The notes under the pieces are model-generated. The model did not search any database. It saw only the letters and a list, made by a program, of their open reading frames with translations, and had not been told where the DNA came from. From Ulota crispa (lineage: Eukaryota; Streptophyta; Bryopsida; Orthotrichales; Orthotrichaceae), in NCBI GenBank assembly GCA_963920765.1, contig OY987242.1, positions 15,028,002 to 15,092,001 of the forward strand: a stretch of 64,000 nt of DNA. Reading direction: 5' to 3'. Positions 24,225-36,884 of this stretch are shown here, piece by piece. Within the stretch, counting starts at the first letter, position 1, and each line of letters starts with the position of its first letter. Both the position numbers and the translations under genes were made by a program.

Positions 24225-24849
24225 TGCAAGCATTTAACTACTAGAAAAATAAAATGATGTAATAAAAAATTGATGATTTGAAGTCTTGTTTGGTTTAGTT
24301 GGCTAATATTTTGTGGATGGTTGCATGTTTGGAGGAAATTTTTGTCATGCGGAATTTTTGGATATAGCTGTTTTTTGATGACTTGCAATAAAGTTGGAAA
24401 TCATTTAGGCTCATTGAACTACTACATACCGTTCACCTGATGAATGTTATGCAAAATCAATTCATATTGAGAAACATTATACTAAAAAGGCTTCATACAT
24501 AGTGTGAGTATATAAAGGCATACATGAATATGTATATATGTCTATATGTATATCTGTATGTACGTATGTATATATGTATGTACATCCATATATGTACATA
24601 TACACATACATACACATATATATATTCATCTTATAATGTCTTATAGCACTTTTGAATTACAAGAAATTTGGCATTCCAACAAAAATATATGTATAATTTA
24701 TAAAATGAGAAATGTCAAAGAACCACCTTATTTTCCCACCACAAAACTTGGACAGAAGTCATGGAACAAGCTTATGATCTTCCAAATTCCAAAGAAAAAC
24801 CACCAACCTCAAAATCATAGAAAAAATATGCCAATATATTATTGTCATA
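24225..24849. repeat. direct repeat copy C (partner at 25920-26605)
   Basis: This segment is similar along its length to 25920-26605 in the same orientation. Shared words include TTTAACTACTAGAAAAATAA, GATATAGCTGTTTTTTGATG and ACTTGCAATAAAGTTGGAAA. Each copy carries a TA/CA-rich simple tract in the middle (here about 24530-24635). No coding identity was recognised. Confidence 0.85.
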
Positions 24850-25492
24850 CTTAAATTGTATCCTTTTTTGTTCACATTACTTTGTTTAAAATTTCCATTC
24901 ACATAATCACATACCTAAAGGACCTTTTTACACTCAAATTTTTTTTTTCTTCCATAATATTCTTCATCTAACCCTCTAAATTTGTCATTGATAAATAATC
25001 CTTTTAAAGTACTACATTTTGTAGACTTTTGTTGTTAAGAAGAAAGAAAGATCAAACAAATAGAAAAAAAGACACGGAAATCATGGTTGAATCTACAAAA
25101 AGCTAACAAAGATTGTGACCTAACCTACTGTAGGTTAGGTCAAAATCTTTGTTAACTTTTTGTAGATTTGACAATGGTTTCCTTGTAGTGAAACAAGACA
25201 ACCTTAGCCACAAAAGCAATAACAATAACACAAAAAACCACCATAATAAACTCACAAATCTCAAATGGATCAAAAGGGTGAAAATTGACCTTAAAAAAAC
25301 CTCTTAATTAAAGCATTTTATTTTATCAAAATAGAGCAAGTTCTTGTTAGTCTTGACAAATTTGGACCAATGAGAGCCAATCCCTCCATTTATTACTCAA
25401 TAGAATGTGCACAACAAAGAGATGGCACTTTCCACTTAATGCCTCCTAAGGGATGGTAGGGAGCTGTCATACTACAATATCATTGTGACCTT
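24850..25492. repeat. dispersed repeat copy B (inverse of 16723-17393)
   Basis: This is the reverse complement of copy A, lying between direct repeats C and D. It carries its own MITE at 25071-25190, inserted at a different site from the one in copy A. It therefore shows the empty site of the copy A insertion, and copy A shows the empty site of this one. Confidence 0.85.
25071..25190. mobile_element. CACTA-like MITE, degraded left end
   Basis: The right end CCTTGTAGTG is intact and is followed by AAA. The left end (GACACGGAAATCATGG) is a decayed form of CACTACAAGGAAACCATGG and is preceded by AAA. The interior folds on itself as in the other two copies. Comparison with copy A (CTTGTTTTGTATTTG, uninterrupted) marks the insertion site and supports a 3-bp duplication. 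Confidence 0.8.
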
Positions 25493-25919
25493 CTTAATAC
25501 CAACATAAACAAATATGCCCAAATACTAGCAAAAAGAGAAGATGACCATGCAACAAGAAACTCAAACAAAATAACATTAAACATCTATAGTAGAAACTTA
25601 AAGAACAAAGAACAAAAATTATAAACAAAAGAAACTCAATAAAATAAATGATGAGGATGGTATACCAATAATGAAAGCAGTTTCCTTCCTTTGCTAAAAG
25701 TTTTCTTGAAACAAAAGTCCAATTCATAAAATTAAAAATAGCAATATCTAATGATTTGGTAGAATTGGATTTGAGATAAAAAAACATATTCATTGAACAT
25801 ATCATTTTTACTTGAAAAGTACATTCTAGAATGAATTTCCCATTCTAAAATGTAACTTGTTGGTACAAAAACTTTGTACTTACACAATGATAAATATACA
25901 CCTTACATTTATAAATACC
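25493..25919. other. intergenic between repeat copies
   Basis: AT-rich spacer between repeats B and D. A 103-codon minus-strand open frame here is Phe/Leu/Ile-rich without recognisable domains and is not called a gene. Confidence 0.5.
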
Positions 25920-26222
25920 AAGACAAGCATTTAACTACTAGAAAAATAAGATGATTAAAAAAAACAAATGATTTGAAGTCTTGTTTGGTTTTGTTGGCTG
26001 ATAACTTGTGGATGGCTGCATGTTTGGGGGAAATTTTTATCATGCGGAATCTTTGGATATAGCTGTTTTTTGATGACTTGCAATAAAGTTGGAAATCACT
26101 TAGGCTCATTGAACTACGTACCATTCACTTGATAAATGTTATGCAAAATCAACTCATATTGAGAAACATTAAAATGAAAAAGCTCCATACACAGTGAGAG
26201 TATATAAAGACATTTATGTGTG

Positions 26223-26290
<68 letters not shown>

Positions 26291-26605
26291 CATATACACA
26301 TACATACACATATATGTTCATTTTAAAATGTTTTGTAGCACTTTTGAATTACAAGAAATTTGGCTTTCCAACAAAAATGTATGTATAATTTATAAAATGA
26401 GAGACGTCATGGAACCACCTTATTTTCCCACCACGAAACTTGGATGAAGCAAGCTTATGATCTCCCAAATTCCAAAAAAGCATTGAATTATCAATACATG
26501 AGAGACATCAAGGAAGCGCTTTATTTTACCACCACAAAATTTGGATGGAAGTCACAGAATAAGCTTATGATCTTCCAAATTTCAAAAGAAAATTGGTATC
26601 AATTT
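25920..26605. repeat. direct repeat copy D (partner at 24225-24849)
   Basis: This is the second copy of the C repeat. It contains a long (AT)n tract where copy C has a more mixed TATG/TACA tract. The following segment, with the word CACTTTTGAATTACAAGAAA, aligns again with copy C. Confidence 0.85.
26226..26286. repeat. (AT)n microsatellite, about 30 units
   Basis: An uninterrupted alternating AT run of about 60 bases, followed by a CATACATACACA-type tract. It sits inside repeat D. Open frames of alternating Tyr-Ile across it are compositional artefacts. Confidence 0.95.
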
Positions 26606-28727
26606 CAAGTTGAAATTATAAATCAAAGTGGAGCTTTAAAAAAATGTTGGTTTTAAAGAGAACGCAAGTAAATTGAGTGAAAATGAATGATTATTACTGT
26701 AACAGTGGCAACAAATCAAAAAGTGACCTAAAAATTTCAAATTTTTTTTTGTTCACTTCAAATTTTCAAACTAACATATACCAATTTTTTAATCAAACCA
26801 CTTTAAATCAAAAACATAATAGTCAAACTTAAAGTCAACAATCTACATAAATAAGCTATTACCGTAATTGCAATTTTTTTCTCCAAATATGAACACACAT
26901 TTTCAACGTTTACATATTCAAAAGACCTTGACCCAATCCTCTACATGTCATCCTTATTTGTTATAAAACTTTTAAATTCTATATAAAATACAAGTTTTAA
27001 AATGTTGTTTGCCAATTTTCTATTAATACAAATCTTCTTATTGTAGAATGTAGGTCAGATTCTTATTGGACATGAAAAAAATATAATTCTAACAATGGAA
27101 AAATTCAATTTTGTAATGCAAATGGTTATTGTTTTTGGCCTTGTAACCTTTTATATTTCATACAACAAAAATTATTTCATTTATTTCAACTAGCTTGAAA
27201 AATGTTGATTTGCACCTATTCAAAAAATAAAGAAATTTGCAAGCTAAAATTACAAAGCATTTTGCAATCATTTAGAAACACAAACTTCAACTAAAGAGCA
27301 TCTTAAATGCTAATGTACACAAGCTACTCTTCTAAGTTTTTTCATAAGGGGCTAATGCAAGGTCATGGTCAAAAACCCCTACCAAGACAATGAAAGTTGA
27401 AAACATACCACTTGTTAGATAAAATTCACTTGTGATAATGCAAAGAGGCCTTGTATTGTTTAAACCCTTGCACAAATTAAGATAACTAGTGTACATAAAA
27501 AGAAGGCAAAAAGTCATTAGATATTTGATGAAGGGAGGGAGAAGAAAAGGGAGGGAAAGGGATGATGAAAAGCCATACAAAATTAAGAGAGAGACAAGAC
27601 AAAGTGTTGTCAAGGCATAATGTTCATACCATTTCTAATATAAACCATTAAGTGTTAATTTGTCATTAAAATTTTTAAAACTTTATTAAAGATGAGAGAA
27701 GGGAGAAGAAAAGGCAAGGAAATGGAGGGTAAAATGTAACCAAAATTTTAAGACGGGGAAGGAGAGGAAAAGGTAAAAAGAGGGTGAAGAAGGAAGGCAT
27801 ATAAAAGATCAAGTTGTAATATACAAGACAAATAGTTGAAAGAGAGAAAAAAAAGTAAGTGAGACTACACAAGGACTACGCAAAGCGCAAACAAAATATA
27901 CTCAATAAGGTAACTAGTGAACTTGTGAACTATCTTACAAAACAAAAGAAATGTTGAGCACTAAAATGCCTCTACAAATGTAGATATGTGTTGTATCAAC
28001 GGAGGGAACATGAATGTCCTTGTAATAAGCAAATTTGGGGCTAGCAATCTTATTACAAAATGTGGCCAATTTAAAATTTAAACCATGAGTGATCTGTTAA
28101 CTCACAAACGCCACTAACTTGATTCAAAGTAAAGCCTCTGCATGTACAATGAAACCTCTCTTATTGCATGGAAACCGTGGGGAGTGCATTTTAGTAATAT
28201 GCACACAAAGAGGTTCAAGTGCCATAAGTCATTTATTTCAACATGCAAATGTTGCACAATTGGTAGGTGGCTCATCTAAAAAAATCACTTGCCGTTGATT
28301 GCCTTCTATTAACAATAATTCCTAAAATGAGTCACCAATGGAATTATAGACGTACTTTGTAGGTGGTCCCACGGTGACAAAAACAACTCCATCCATGGTT
28401 ATTGGATTGCACTTTATGCACATAGGGAGTATGCAATTAGTGATGATGCAAATAAGGAATTTGCATTATGAGAGGTCTGACACACTATACCCTTCTCTCC
28501 ACTCTATGCATGTACCCCTTTCTCCCATGTAAAAGGATGACACTCTCTCTCAGCCAATCTCTATTCTTGCATGGTTGTGTATTCTATTCTTCGTTGTATT
28601 TTTCTATATTAAAAAAAATTGTATTCTACTATTTATAACGATTACACACAACACATGTTTCACTTTCATTTTGCTTTTCTAACTTTTGAGCCTGCAATGC
28701 AACAATTGAGTGGCAAGTGAATCGCCC
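26606..28727. other. intergenic with purine-rich and dispersed repeats
   Basis: GGGAGAAGAAAAGG-type purine-rich stretches occur at 27530-27565 and 27690-27780. From about 27990 to 28560 short words (CATGAGTGAT, GTTAACTCACAAAC, ATTCAAAGTAAAG, GCATGTACCCCT) are shared with 55435-55610, marking a dispersed repeat. No gene was recognised. Confidence 0.5.
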
Positions 28728-29074
28728 TAAGGTAGAAATACCAAAAACGGTTAGTGACCACTACTTGGAGAATTAGACTAATCTGAAATCAACAATAGCT
28801 GCATTTGAAAAAAATTTTGAAATATTCTAAGAAGATGTTATTTCCTTATGTTTGATTGGTTAAGACTTATTTTGGAATAAGGTGCTAGAGGTAGCTGTTT
28901 AAGGTGCACTTATGAAACCAGAATCGATCCAAACCCTAAATCTTGAGTAATTTTTTTTCCTTTTTTGCAATCTTCCTTATCCTTGTTCCTCCACAGATTG
29001 AGCATAATTTCTCAAGAAATCCCCATATCTTACAGGCTAAAGTTATTTTAACCGTTTATGGTATTTCTACCTTA
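28728..29074. mobile_element. 347-bp element with 26-bp inverted ends
   Basis: The left end starts TAAGGTAGAAATACC and the right end is GGTATTTCTACCTTA. The 26-base arms differ at one position. The ends could be read as TA duplications around AGGTAG...CTACCT (Tc1/mariner-like), but the family is not certain. It sits immediately upstream of the GC-rich island before the APD gene. Confidence 0.75.
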
Positions 29075-29090
29075 ATAAGCATAAGCATGA

Positions 29091-29330
29091 GTGGGAGGCC
29101 ATGGCCATGGCCATAACGAATGCCGAGCACCAGACGGAGACGATGGCTATGGCGCTTTCGGACGTGGCCGTGGCGGTGGTGACGACGACGAACGTGAAGA
29201 ACGCGGCAGCCTGATCCGAATGGAGGGCCCGCGCACCATCCTGGTCTCGCCGCTTTTCCTCATTCCTCTGCACGTGTTCTTTTAGGGCACGCTCTTTACG
29301 TTCACTGTCATGGAAGTGATGGAACTGTGA
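29091..29330 (+). other. GC-rich island with short open frames, unassigned
   Basis: An abrupt GC-rich stretch of about 230 bases within AT-rich sequence, ending 120 bases before the APD start codon. Two plus-strand frames are open: one from 29101 starts MAMAITNAEHQTETMAMAL and stops after about 37 codons; the other is Gly/Asp/Arg-rich and runs to 29285. I do not recognise either. It may be the 5' leader of the APD gene with an upstream ORF, or an exon of an unrecognised gene. Confidence 0.4.
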
Positions 29331-29450
29331 ATTTTTGCCTTCCAGCGAGGGTTCAAATGATTGTCGTCGTATAGTGCATTCATGCGAGAGCCATTTGCAA
29401 GGAACTGGATCCAGTAAGGTAAAGGATATTTGTCATCGTTTGTTCCAAGC

Positions 29451-32400
29451 ATGGGGATTCCGAGTGGCGGGTCGTTCGGAGGGTCGTCTGGGGATAGCGC
29501 ATTCAGTAGCGGAGGCAGATTTGATGATGATTCCTCACATTCTCATCATCATCATCACCATCACCATCATCGTGACCCTTTCTATTCCAACTCTTACAAT
29601 GATCCTTTCTATTACAACAACCAGCCACGGCCGTACGGGCAGTCATCGGGCGGCGGAGGCGGTGGCCAAGGTTGCAAAAGTCCCTGCTCCATCATAGCAT
29701 CCTTCGTTACCTTCTGTGGTATTTGCACAAAACTCCACCTCTCTGGTTGTATCTGTTTTGTGCAGACTTTTAGGGTTGGACCATCAGCTGAGTTCTGATT
29801 CCAAGGATTAGTCAATGCTGTTTGTTTTGAAACATGAACCCTAGAAACTGGGATTGTATGGTTTGATGTTGACCAATTGGAGTAATCATGTCGTGAAAAA
29901 CATAGTTCATGCAGAGTCCAACTTGACCTAATTAGTATCTGTGAAGAACTTTGCATTTGTTAGTCAAAACCAAATTTGATTGATCAAAGAAGATTTCTTT
30001 TACGACTCACTCAATAGTGCTGAATTTCTTATATTGAAGTTGCAGTTTTTTTAAGTACAGGCGCTACTGTTGGGATGAAATCTAGCGGGAAGATCTCGGA
30101 ATATGGCTGTTAAACTGACTTTGGTTCAGTTTTTTGTAAACACAAATTGTGAGATATGCTATCTGAGTTGTTACCGATTATTTTGCGTGCAGGATCATTA
30201 TGGATGATTCTTGGAGTCTTCAAGTCTGACCAAGTATTAATGTCGTTGAATTATTCACGTCTCATATCGGCCAATTCAGTTTTCATCAAGAATATAGAGG
30301 TCAACTTTTTTCTGTATTTTTGACTTACAGATGAGAGATTGCTGACTTGCAAGTGTGATGCTAAACAAAGCAGATGTCACCTCCATTTGAATTTCAGATT
30401 ACATTATATCCCTGATCAAATGTTCTTTTGAACTTTTGTGTTTCTTAGAGGTATATGTGAATATAGATGTACATTCTGACAACATTGCGTGATTTTCAGA
30501 TACGAAACCTGAGAGATCCGGGACCAATTATCTACTCGTTCTCTGAGAGTCCTACTTTAGGTGATTCTGTAAACTACAACGAGACCCATAACGACTTCGT
30601 GGAGTCATATAGCCACAAGGTAAGCATCAGCGATCTCAAATGTGGTTTTCACAGTTGGCTTTAGTGGCTAAAATTACTGCTCAATTTGCTAAACTTTCGA
30701 ATTTAACACTTTGTTATTAATAAGTTGTGTAGCAAGAGAATAGTTCTGGTACATTTTTGCTAAATTCAGCCACTTTTGCGGACACTGATAAGCATTGTCA
30801 ACCTATGCTCCTGCCCTTCCTTTCTTCTTTCCAAGAGAATAGAAAGAAAGAACATTCTGAAGAATGTAGCATTGACAGTATTGAGAAAAACTTTGTCCCT
30901 TGATCAATTCGGAATCTACTATTGATAATCTGACCTCTTTTTTGATCAATTGCCATTGTGCTTGTTATCATAGGAATGGCGTTTTTGGCTTAATGAAGGC
31001 TCCACTATTCGGCTCTCTTATGATGTAAAGGGATTTTCTGAAGACTATCTCGTGCTTGCATTTATTCGGGGTATGTAAATGAACGAGCTTTGTATCGTCC
31101 ACGGATGCTTCAAAAACGGTTGCAGAAGTTAGAGGTGCATGTAGTGCTTCTTTTTCATGTCTGACTAGGCAAATCTTGCTGTATGTTTTACATTCATCTG
31201 TGTTTCTATATATACACAACATTTGTTCGAGGAGATGTCAACTTTGAGTCTGTTCTTCGATACAATTTTCAATTACCTGTGGTTTGCGTTGAACTACTGA
31301 ACAGATTCAAAGTGTCTGAACGGAGCAGGCTGGCTGTTCAATCTTTTGCAGGAACAGAAGGCTTGGAAGATTGGACTACAGCTCCAAACACTCCAGCCAA
31401 AGCATTAAAGTGGTATCGAATATACGGTAAGTTCTCTGCGTTTCTGATCAGAATAACGTTCAATACGTTCTCTATTAGAGCTTAGCTTACATGACGCCTC
31501 AGGTTTTGTTTGTGATGGTCTTTGAACTCTTGATTGTACAGCAAATGCATAGAATTTCATTTAGATGCTGGAGGGTTTGTCACACCTGTCGGAATGAGAG
31601 TCTAAACTCAGAACTTTGTAGACAGTCAAACAAGGAGATATTTATGGCATCTTAACATCTAGACTTATGATAATTTCTAGAGACAATTCTTCAGAAACTT
31701 TCCATGTTTAAGGTCATTCAATAAGAATAACGTGGCTGTATTGTAGGTAGTGGTGTTAAGTATTTTGCGATCGACCGGGACGGTGATTACTTTGTTGCCT
31801 TTGGCAATCTCAATCGCCAGGACATGGAGGTTTTGCTCAGACCTTCCTTTCGGCTCTTTTGATGTTTTCTGCATTTGTAGTTTAGGTTGTAATGTATTGA
31901 AAAGTTTTATTGTAGTTATCTTCTTAGGAGTAGGTGACCTATGAGCATAGGATCTCATGAATGGGATTTTTGGAACAGGTATCTTCAGAATTGAACATAC
32001 ATAGCACACTTTATAGCATCAAAGGCGCAGACAAAAGGACAGCGCTTACCGCCGAAGTTGACGCTGTCAATATACCTTTAGCTTTCTTTAATGCTAAATC
32101 TTTATTGCTGACTACACCTAGTGAGCCACAGGTGCGCTTACTTCTTCCCTGGTGAATACCAGAAGGGAAATTTTTAGCTCTATTTTCGGGATCAATCTAA
32201 TAATTTTTTTTTAATGTGTCTGGGACAATGAGAAGACCTTTTTTTGGCTGCAGGACGGTGCTGATGTTTGGGAGGTAGCAGCTGTCTATTCTACACGTTG
32301 GATCACCTATTTAGTAATCTGGGGTATCGAACCTTTTCCTCGTGGTTACACCATGTATTTGTGTTTAATCACGCTGGTTTGAAAAAACTTAAGGTATCTA

Positions 32401-34342
32401 TACTTAAGTGCGACCTGGTTGCAAGATCTTATTTCCTGTAATCTACACCTTGTAAACATAAGAGCCTTGGGTCATTAATGGGTACACCTATATTCAGCAC
32501 CTTAAATATTCATGGATTCCTCATATGGTATCCAAGAATTACATACTAAGAGAATGGAGAATGTACTTTCCATTGCTAACAAGACCCACAAAATGTAAGG
32601 CACAAATGCTTTTAGATTTATTTTCTTTATGCCTCGTCTCTGAAGCTTACGTTTTTATACCTAGAGGAGCTTATCAACCTCTAAGTTGCCAAATGGTCAA
32701 AAGTGGGTGCTTCTATTTCTAGGGAAGTTTAAATAAGGAAAAACATCGAAGATGCCCTTGGGTTTTTTTTGGATTTTTCTTACGTTAGAAAATGTTCCAA
32801 CAAAGCTTTAAGGAAGGTAGCAGAATATTGTAGTATATATTGAGTTTTCATACCCTACATTATTGAACGATAGAAATATGATTTAAAATTTATCATTATC
32901 AGCTATTAAGGAAATTCCTTTTTTTATGACTTGGGTACTTAGTGGTTGGGCAAAGATGTGAATAGCTGATGTAACCGTTCTGAATCTTAGTAATTAGAGC
33001 AACTTCTTTTTATCTAGTTTTTAATCATGTGCCTCTCCAATGCCTGCTGCAGGTGTAATAATTGCTGCGTTAGCTGTGTTTTTTGGCGTAGAAGCAGGAG
33101 GGTTACACATTTGGCGAAGAAGTCGAGAAGAACTTCCTTTACTGGCTCCAGAAAATAATCAAGGAGTGCCTAGTCATGCAACAAGCAACTCTTCAAGTGT
33201 TTCAATCTCTACTCCGCCAGGGGAGCTGGATGGAAATGGAGGAAGTCCTCGTGGTGACCACCAGCTCTGCACTATTTGTTTGGACGCTCCCAAGGATTGT
33301 TTCTTTGATCCTTGTGGTCATCGATGCACTTGTCACACTTGTGGCCAAAGGTCGGTTTTTCTTTCTCTCTCACAGAGCTCTCGAGTCCAAAACTGTAAAG
33401 CAATTGAATATTTTTTACCCATAACTGCCGAAATTGCAGAAGGTGGTCACTTCCATATACGTAGGAGTTGAAACAAATGATTTGAGAAGGTTCAAGGAAC
33501 GTAACAAAATGTTCCAATAGAAAGGAAAAATCACTTTCAACATTTTTTTATAGTTAAAATATGTTTTGAAAAGTTATAATAATCAACTACTTACTACCTT
33601 TCAAAGTGGATCTTTTTTTTTTTCTTTTTTTTTGAATTAGACACTTCGGGATTAATCACAGGGTAATTATCTTTTTCGAGTGTGGTGTTTTGCCATCTGA
33701 GAATCGTTAAGGCAAAAGAAAGTGACATCATCTTATATGTGTTAAATTTTTTGGTTACATGGCAACCTTGGGCCTTTCCTGGTTTGCAGTTCAAAATATT
33801 TCGGTGTTGTAAACATGTACATTTATATCTTCTAGTTCATGTTATATTTTGAGGGTCAGGAGTATGGATAAAGCAGGTCACCCTCTTGTTACTTTACTTA
33901 GAAAATTAGAGAGTTTGTCTTGAAGTTAGGATAGGTTTTAGAGGTTTTTAAAACCAATATTAGATAATAACCCCGGTATCTGGCCCACCGCTCAACCATA
34001 GGTTTACGCTACAAACGTGAGGAGTGCAACAGCTTTACACATGTTTTCCATGCTTTTGGTTCTCAAGTGGCTAACTTAAACCATTTAACCAATTGCAAGT
34101 AATCTCCAGTTAAAAGTAGATCTGGGCTCCAAGTTTTTTTTCCCCTCTTTAACGTGAAAAACGCCATACATCTAACTTATAGATTAACACTCATGGTTGT
34201 TGAAGTACTTTTGAAATTTGCTCCTTTGAGTTTATCTTTTGTGACCTTGAAGCTCATGCTGTGCAGGATACAAGGAGATAATGGATTGTGTCCCATATGT
34301 CGACAACCTATTCGCGCAGTTCGCAAGATCTTTGATTCTTAG
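29451..34342 (+). CDS. APD: APD-family RING-HC E3 ubiquitin ligase
   Basis: A membrane-anchored ubiquitin ligase of the plant ABERRANT POLLEN DEVELOPMENT type. Ten exons join in frame: 29451-29670, 30193-30299, 30500-30619, 30974-31070, 31352-31426, 31747-31829, 31979-32131, 32254-32323, 33053-33350, 34267-34342 (432 residues). The N-terminus is Gly/Ser-rich with nine consecutive His. The family's lumenal region is evident in EWRFWLNEGSTIRLSYDVKG, EGLEDWTTAPNTPAKALKWY and YFVAFGNLNRQDMEV. A transmembrane helix at about 300-325 (YLVIWGVIIAALAVFFGV) precedes the cytosolic tail. The C-terminal RING has C381, C384, C396, H398, C402, C405, C416, C419 and ends PIRAVRKIFDS. In Arabidopsis relatives act in pollen development and endomembrane ubiquitination; that role is inferred. 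The first family membrane segment, expected in exon 2, is only weakly hydrophobic, so an exon may be missed between 29671 and 30192. Confidence 0.88.
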
Positions 34343-35849
34343 GACTTGAAGGTTCGGCATTGTGCAGCAAATATGAGTTGAAAGGGATTTGATGTTTACT
34401 TGGATTGCAGATCTCAAGTTGAATTGAGATCTCTCCATAAGTAGCTATGATTTTGGTAGCCTTTGGCCCTTCTAGAAGTAGCTATAAGCTCACAAAGTGT
34501 AGTTCCTATGTAGACAATCAAGTGTTGTTACTGAAAGTTTCAATGGTTTGATGCGAGCTGCTCCTGTACACTGTTTTTATGGTTCAGATGTTATAACGCT
34601 GTCTGGAGGTGCTCTGCACAGAAATATATTTGTGGTGCTTTTTGAAACACGAGCGGTTTAAATGTGATGTTTGAACAAGTGGAAGCATTTTTAGAATTTG
34701 AGTTGATAAGAGTTGTACTACAACGATAGTGAGTGTAGGCAGATTTGTAATAGGTATTTGCTTTAAATATTTATGAAGCTCTAGGGTTAAGTTGGGATGT
34801 ACCCTCAGTCGTTACTTTGTAACTTTGTAGTTCATGACTTCATGTGTATGCAATCTACAGATTTCAAGATGAATTGAAATTGTATTTGGAATTGTATTTC
34901 AATTGTTGACGAGATCCAATACGGTATTAAAGTATATGGACCATGCTTTGATGTTTGTTTGTCAAATGCTGTAAAATTATATCTTAGATACTCTAATGTT
35001 TCTAATGTTATACTGGAGGTCCGTTGACATAAAAGTTATGGGAAGAGGAAGGTTTTTTCAAAGGATATAAAGCAAAGCAAAGGACATGACAAAATAAGTC
35101 AAAATTTTGAACAAATATCAACTGTAATTAGAAATAAGATTGCTATATTGAAAAGTAATCAATTGTATTAATGACATCCTTTCTGGATGCATTTGAGGAT
35201 GTAAGTGTTAAATTTTATTCAAGAAGGTACCTTACAACCTGGTTATCTCAAACATGTTTTGCACACCATGTAGGAACCATATAAGTGTCATTCTTTTGCT
35301 CTCATTTTTCGTAAGAGATTCTGATAGTATCATAAAACAAAATGAAGTTTTTATTGAAAGCATAATTTTTATTTAGCACAATAAATATATCAAAAGAAAG
35401 AAAGAGCCACAAGTTCTCTTCCATATTTGCACTTTTGCAAGAGTAGAATAAGATTAAAATCTATATATATAAAACGTGGGTTATATGTCACTACTCAAAT
35501 TTCTTTGTTTAAACACCATAAGTTTGAAATTCTTTAATATAAAGCACTGGGTATTAAGCATTGGGTGTCTATTTCTCACCTAAATTTTGAAATTCAAAGG
35601 GAGGAGAGAGAAGAAAAGGTATAGAAAAGGAGAATAAAAAGTCAATTGCACAAAGCACATGCACGGTTGCTAAGGTCAAATGGCATGCCGTTATGTAGGG
35701 CCATGGTATATAATTCCAGCTTTTTCACTTGTCAAGAAATGTGAGCATTTGGATATAGACCATCGGTAGATTGAATTTGGATATAGACCATTGGTAGATT
35801 GAATTTGGGAATTTTAAATTCAAATTCAGATTCAAAAACCTATCCTAAG
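34343..35849. other. 3' UTR of APD gene and intergenic
   Basis: The first few hundred bases after the stop are the probable 3' untranslated region. The rest is AT-rich. A 28-bp unit (TTTGGATATAGACCATC start) is present twice in tandem at 35748-35803. No further gene was seen. Confidence 0.5.
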
Positions 35850-35970
35850 GGTACATTCACACTTGGTGTTAAGAGTGGTAGTAATGAAGGAAAACTAGAT
35901 GTATTAGGACACACCTTTAGATTACATTCATACTATTAATACCCCTCCTAAATCCAAGTGTGAACATACC
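35850..35970. repeat. small foldback, 17-bp arms
   Basis: GGTACATTCACACTTGG at 35850-35866 pairs with CCAAGTGTGAACATACC at 35954-35970, with two mismatches. It looks like a short MITE, but no convincing target duplication was identified. Confidence 0.6.
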
Positions 35971-36146
35971 TATAGATTGGAACCTCAGGGGAGGATACCA
36001 TTAAAAAATACCAAAATAGGGAGCACATTATTACTCTTACCCGACTCTTACCCTAATTTGTAAAAAAAATGGGATTTTGCCTCTCTAGTCCACCATACGG
36101 CATGTCATCTAACTGCATGCAAGGCATACTTGTTTTGAATAAACAT

Positions 36147-36538
36147 AGGGTCTTGATATTGCCACCCACCATTTTGATATTGCCACCCCCTCTTTTACAT
36201 CGTTTTTCAGTTTTTAGTGGTTTTTGGGGGCAATTTTTTTTTTTTGAATTTAGAATTAAATATGTATCAATCTAAGTGATTTTTTGTAGGTGTTTTTCAA
36301 AATGATAAACATCAATCAAATTCTTTGATAAGAAAATACAACACTCTATTATCTTTTCTTATCAAGAATTTAATTGATGTTTATCATTTTGAAAAACACC
36401 TACAAAAAATCACTTGGTTTGATACATATTTAATTCTATATTGAAAAAAAAAATGCCCCCAAACGCCACTAAAAAATGAACAATGATGTAAAAGAGGGGG
36501 TGGCAATATCAAAAAGGGGGTGATAGTATCAAGACCCT
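36147..36538. mobile_element. 392-bp foldback element with AAACAT duplication
   Basis: The two halves are inverted copies of each other over nearly their whole length (ends AGGGTCTTGATA and TATCAAGACCCT; an inner arm with the word TCAAAATGATAAACATCAAT). It is flanked by AAACAT at 36141-36146 and 36539-36544. It lies about 350 bases upstream of the KMO-like start codon. A transcript through it would form a long hairpin. Confidence 0.85.
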
Positions 36539-36884
36539 AAACATAAACTACATGAACCAAAGCAATGATTTGTTTTTGTATCAATTCAAGGGGGGTTGAA
36601 CGATGACGTCATGCAATCTCTCTCATAAAGCAGGCAAGCAATGGCGATCTATCCAAAAGCCTCCACGTGGCCTTGGCCACGAGCCCCGCCCGTTTGTCCA
36701 TTCAAGCTTCACCGCAGCATCACTGACGCCTTTTTTGCAGCTCCGTGAATGCGACCGCAACAACAACAGACCTCAATCTCTTCAGCAATCATCGCCCCGC
36801 ATTCCCAATTGCGAGGCGCTGGAGTGGCAATTCAAACTTTGAGAGATTACCTGAATCCGAGTTCGAGCGAGGGGGAGAAGGTCG

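Noticed and set aside
26114..26447. Tyr-Ile repeat open frames on both strands
   Set aside because: They are translations of the (AT)n microsatellite.
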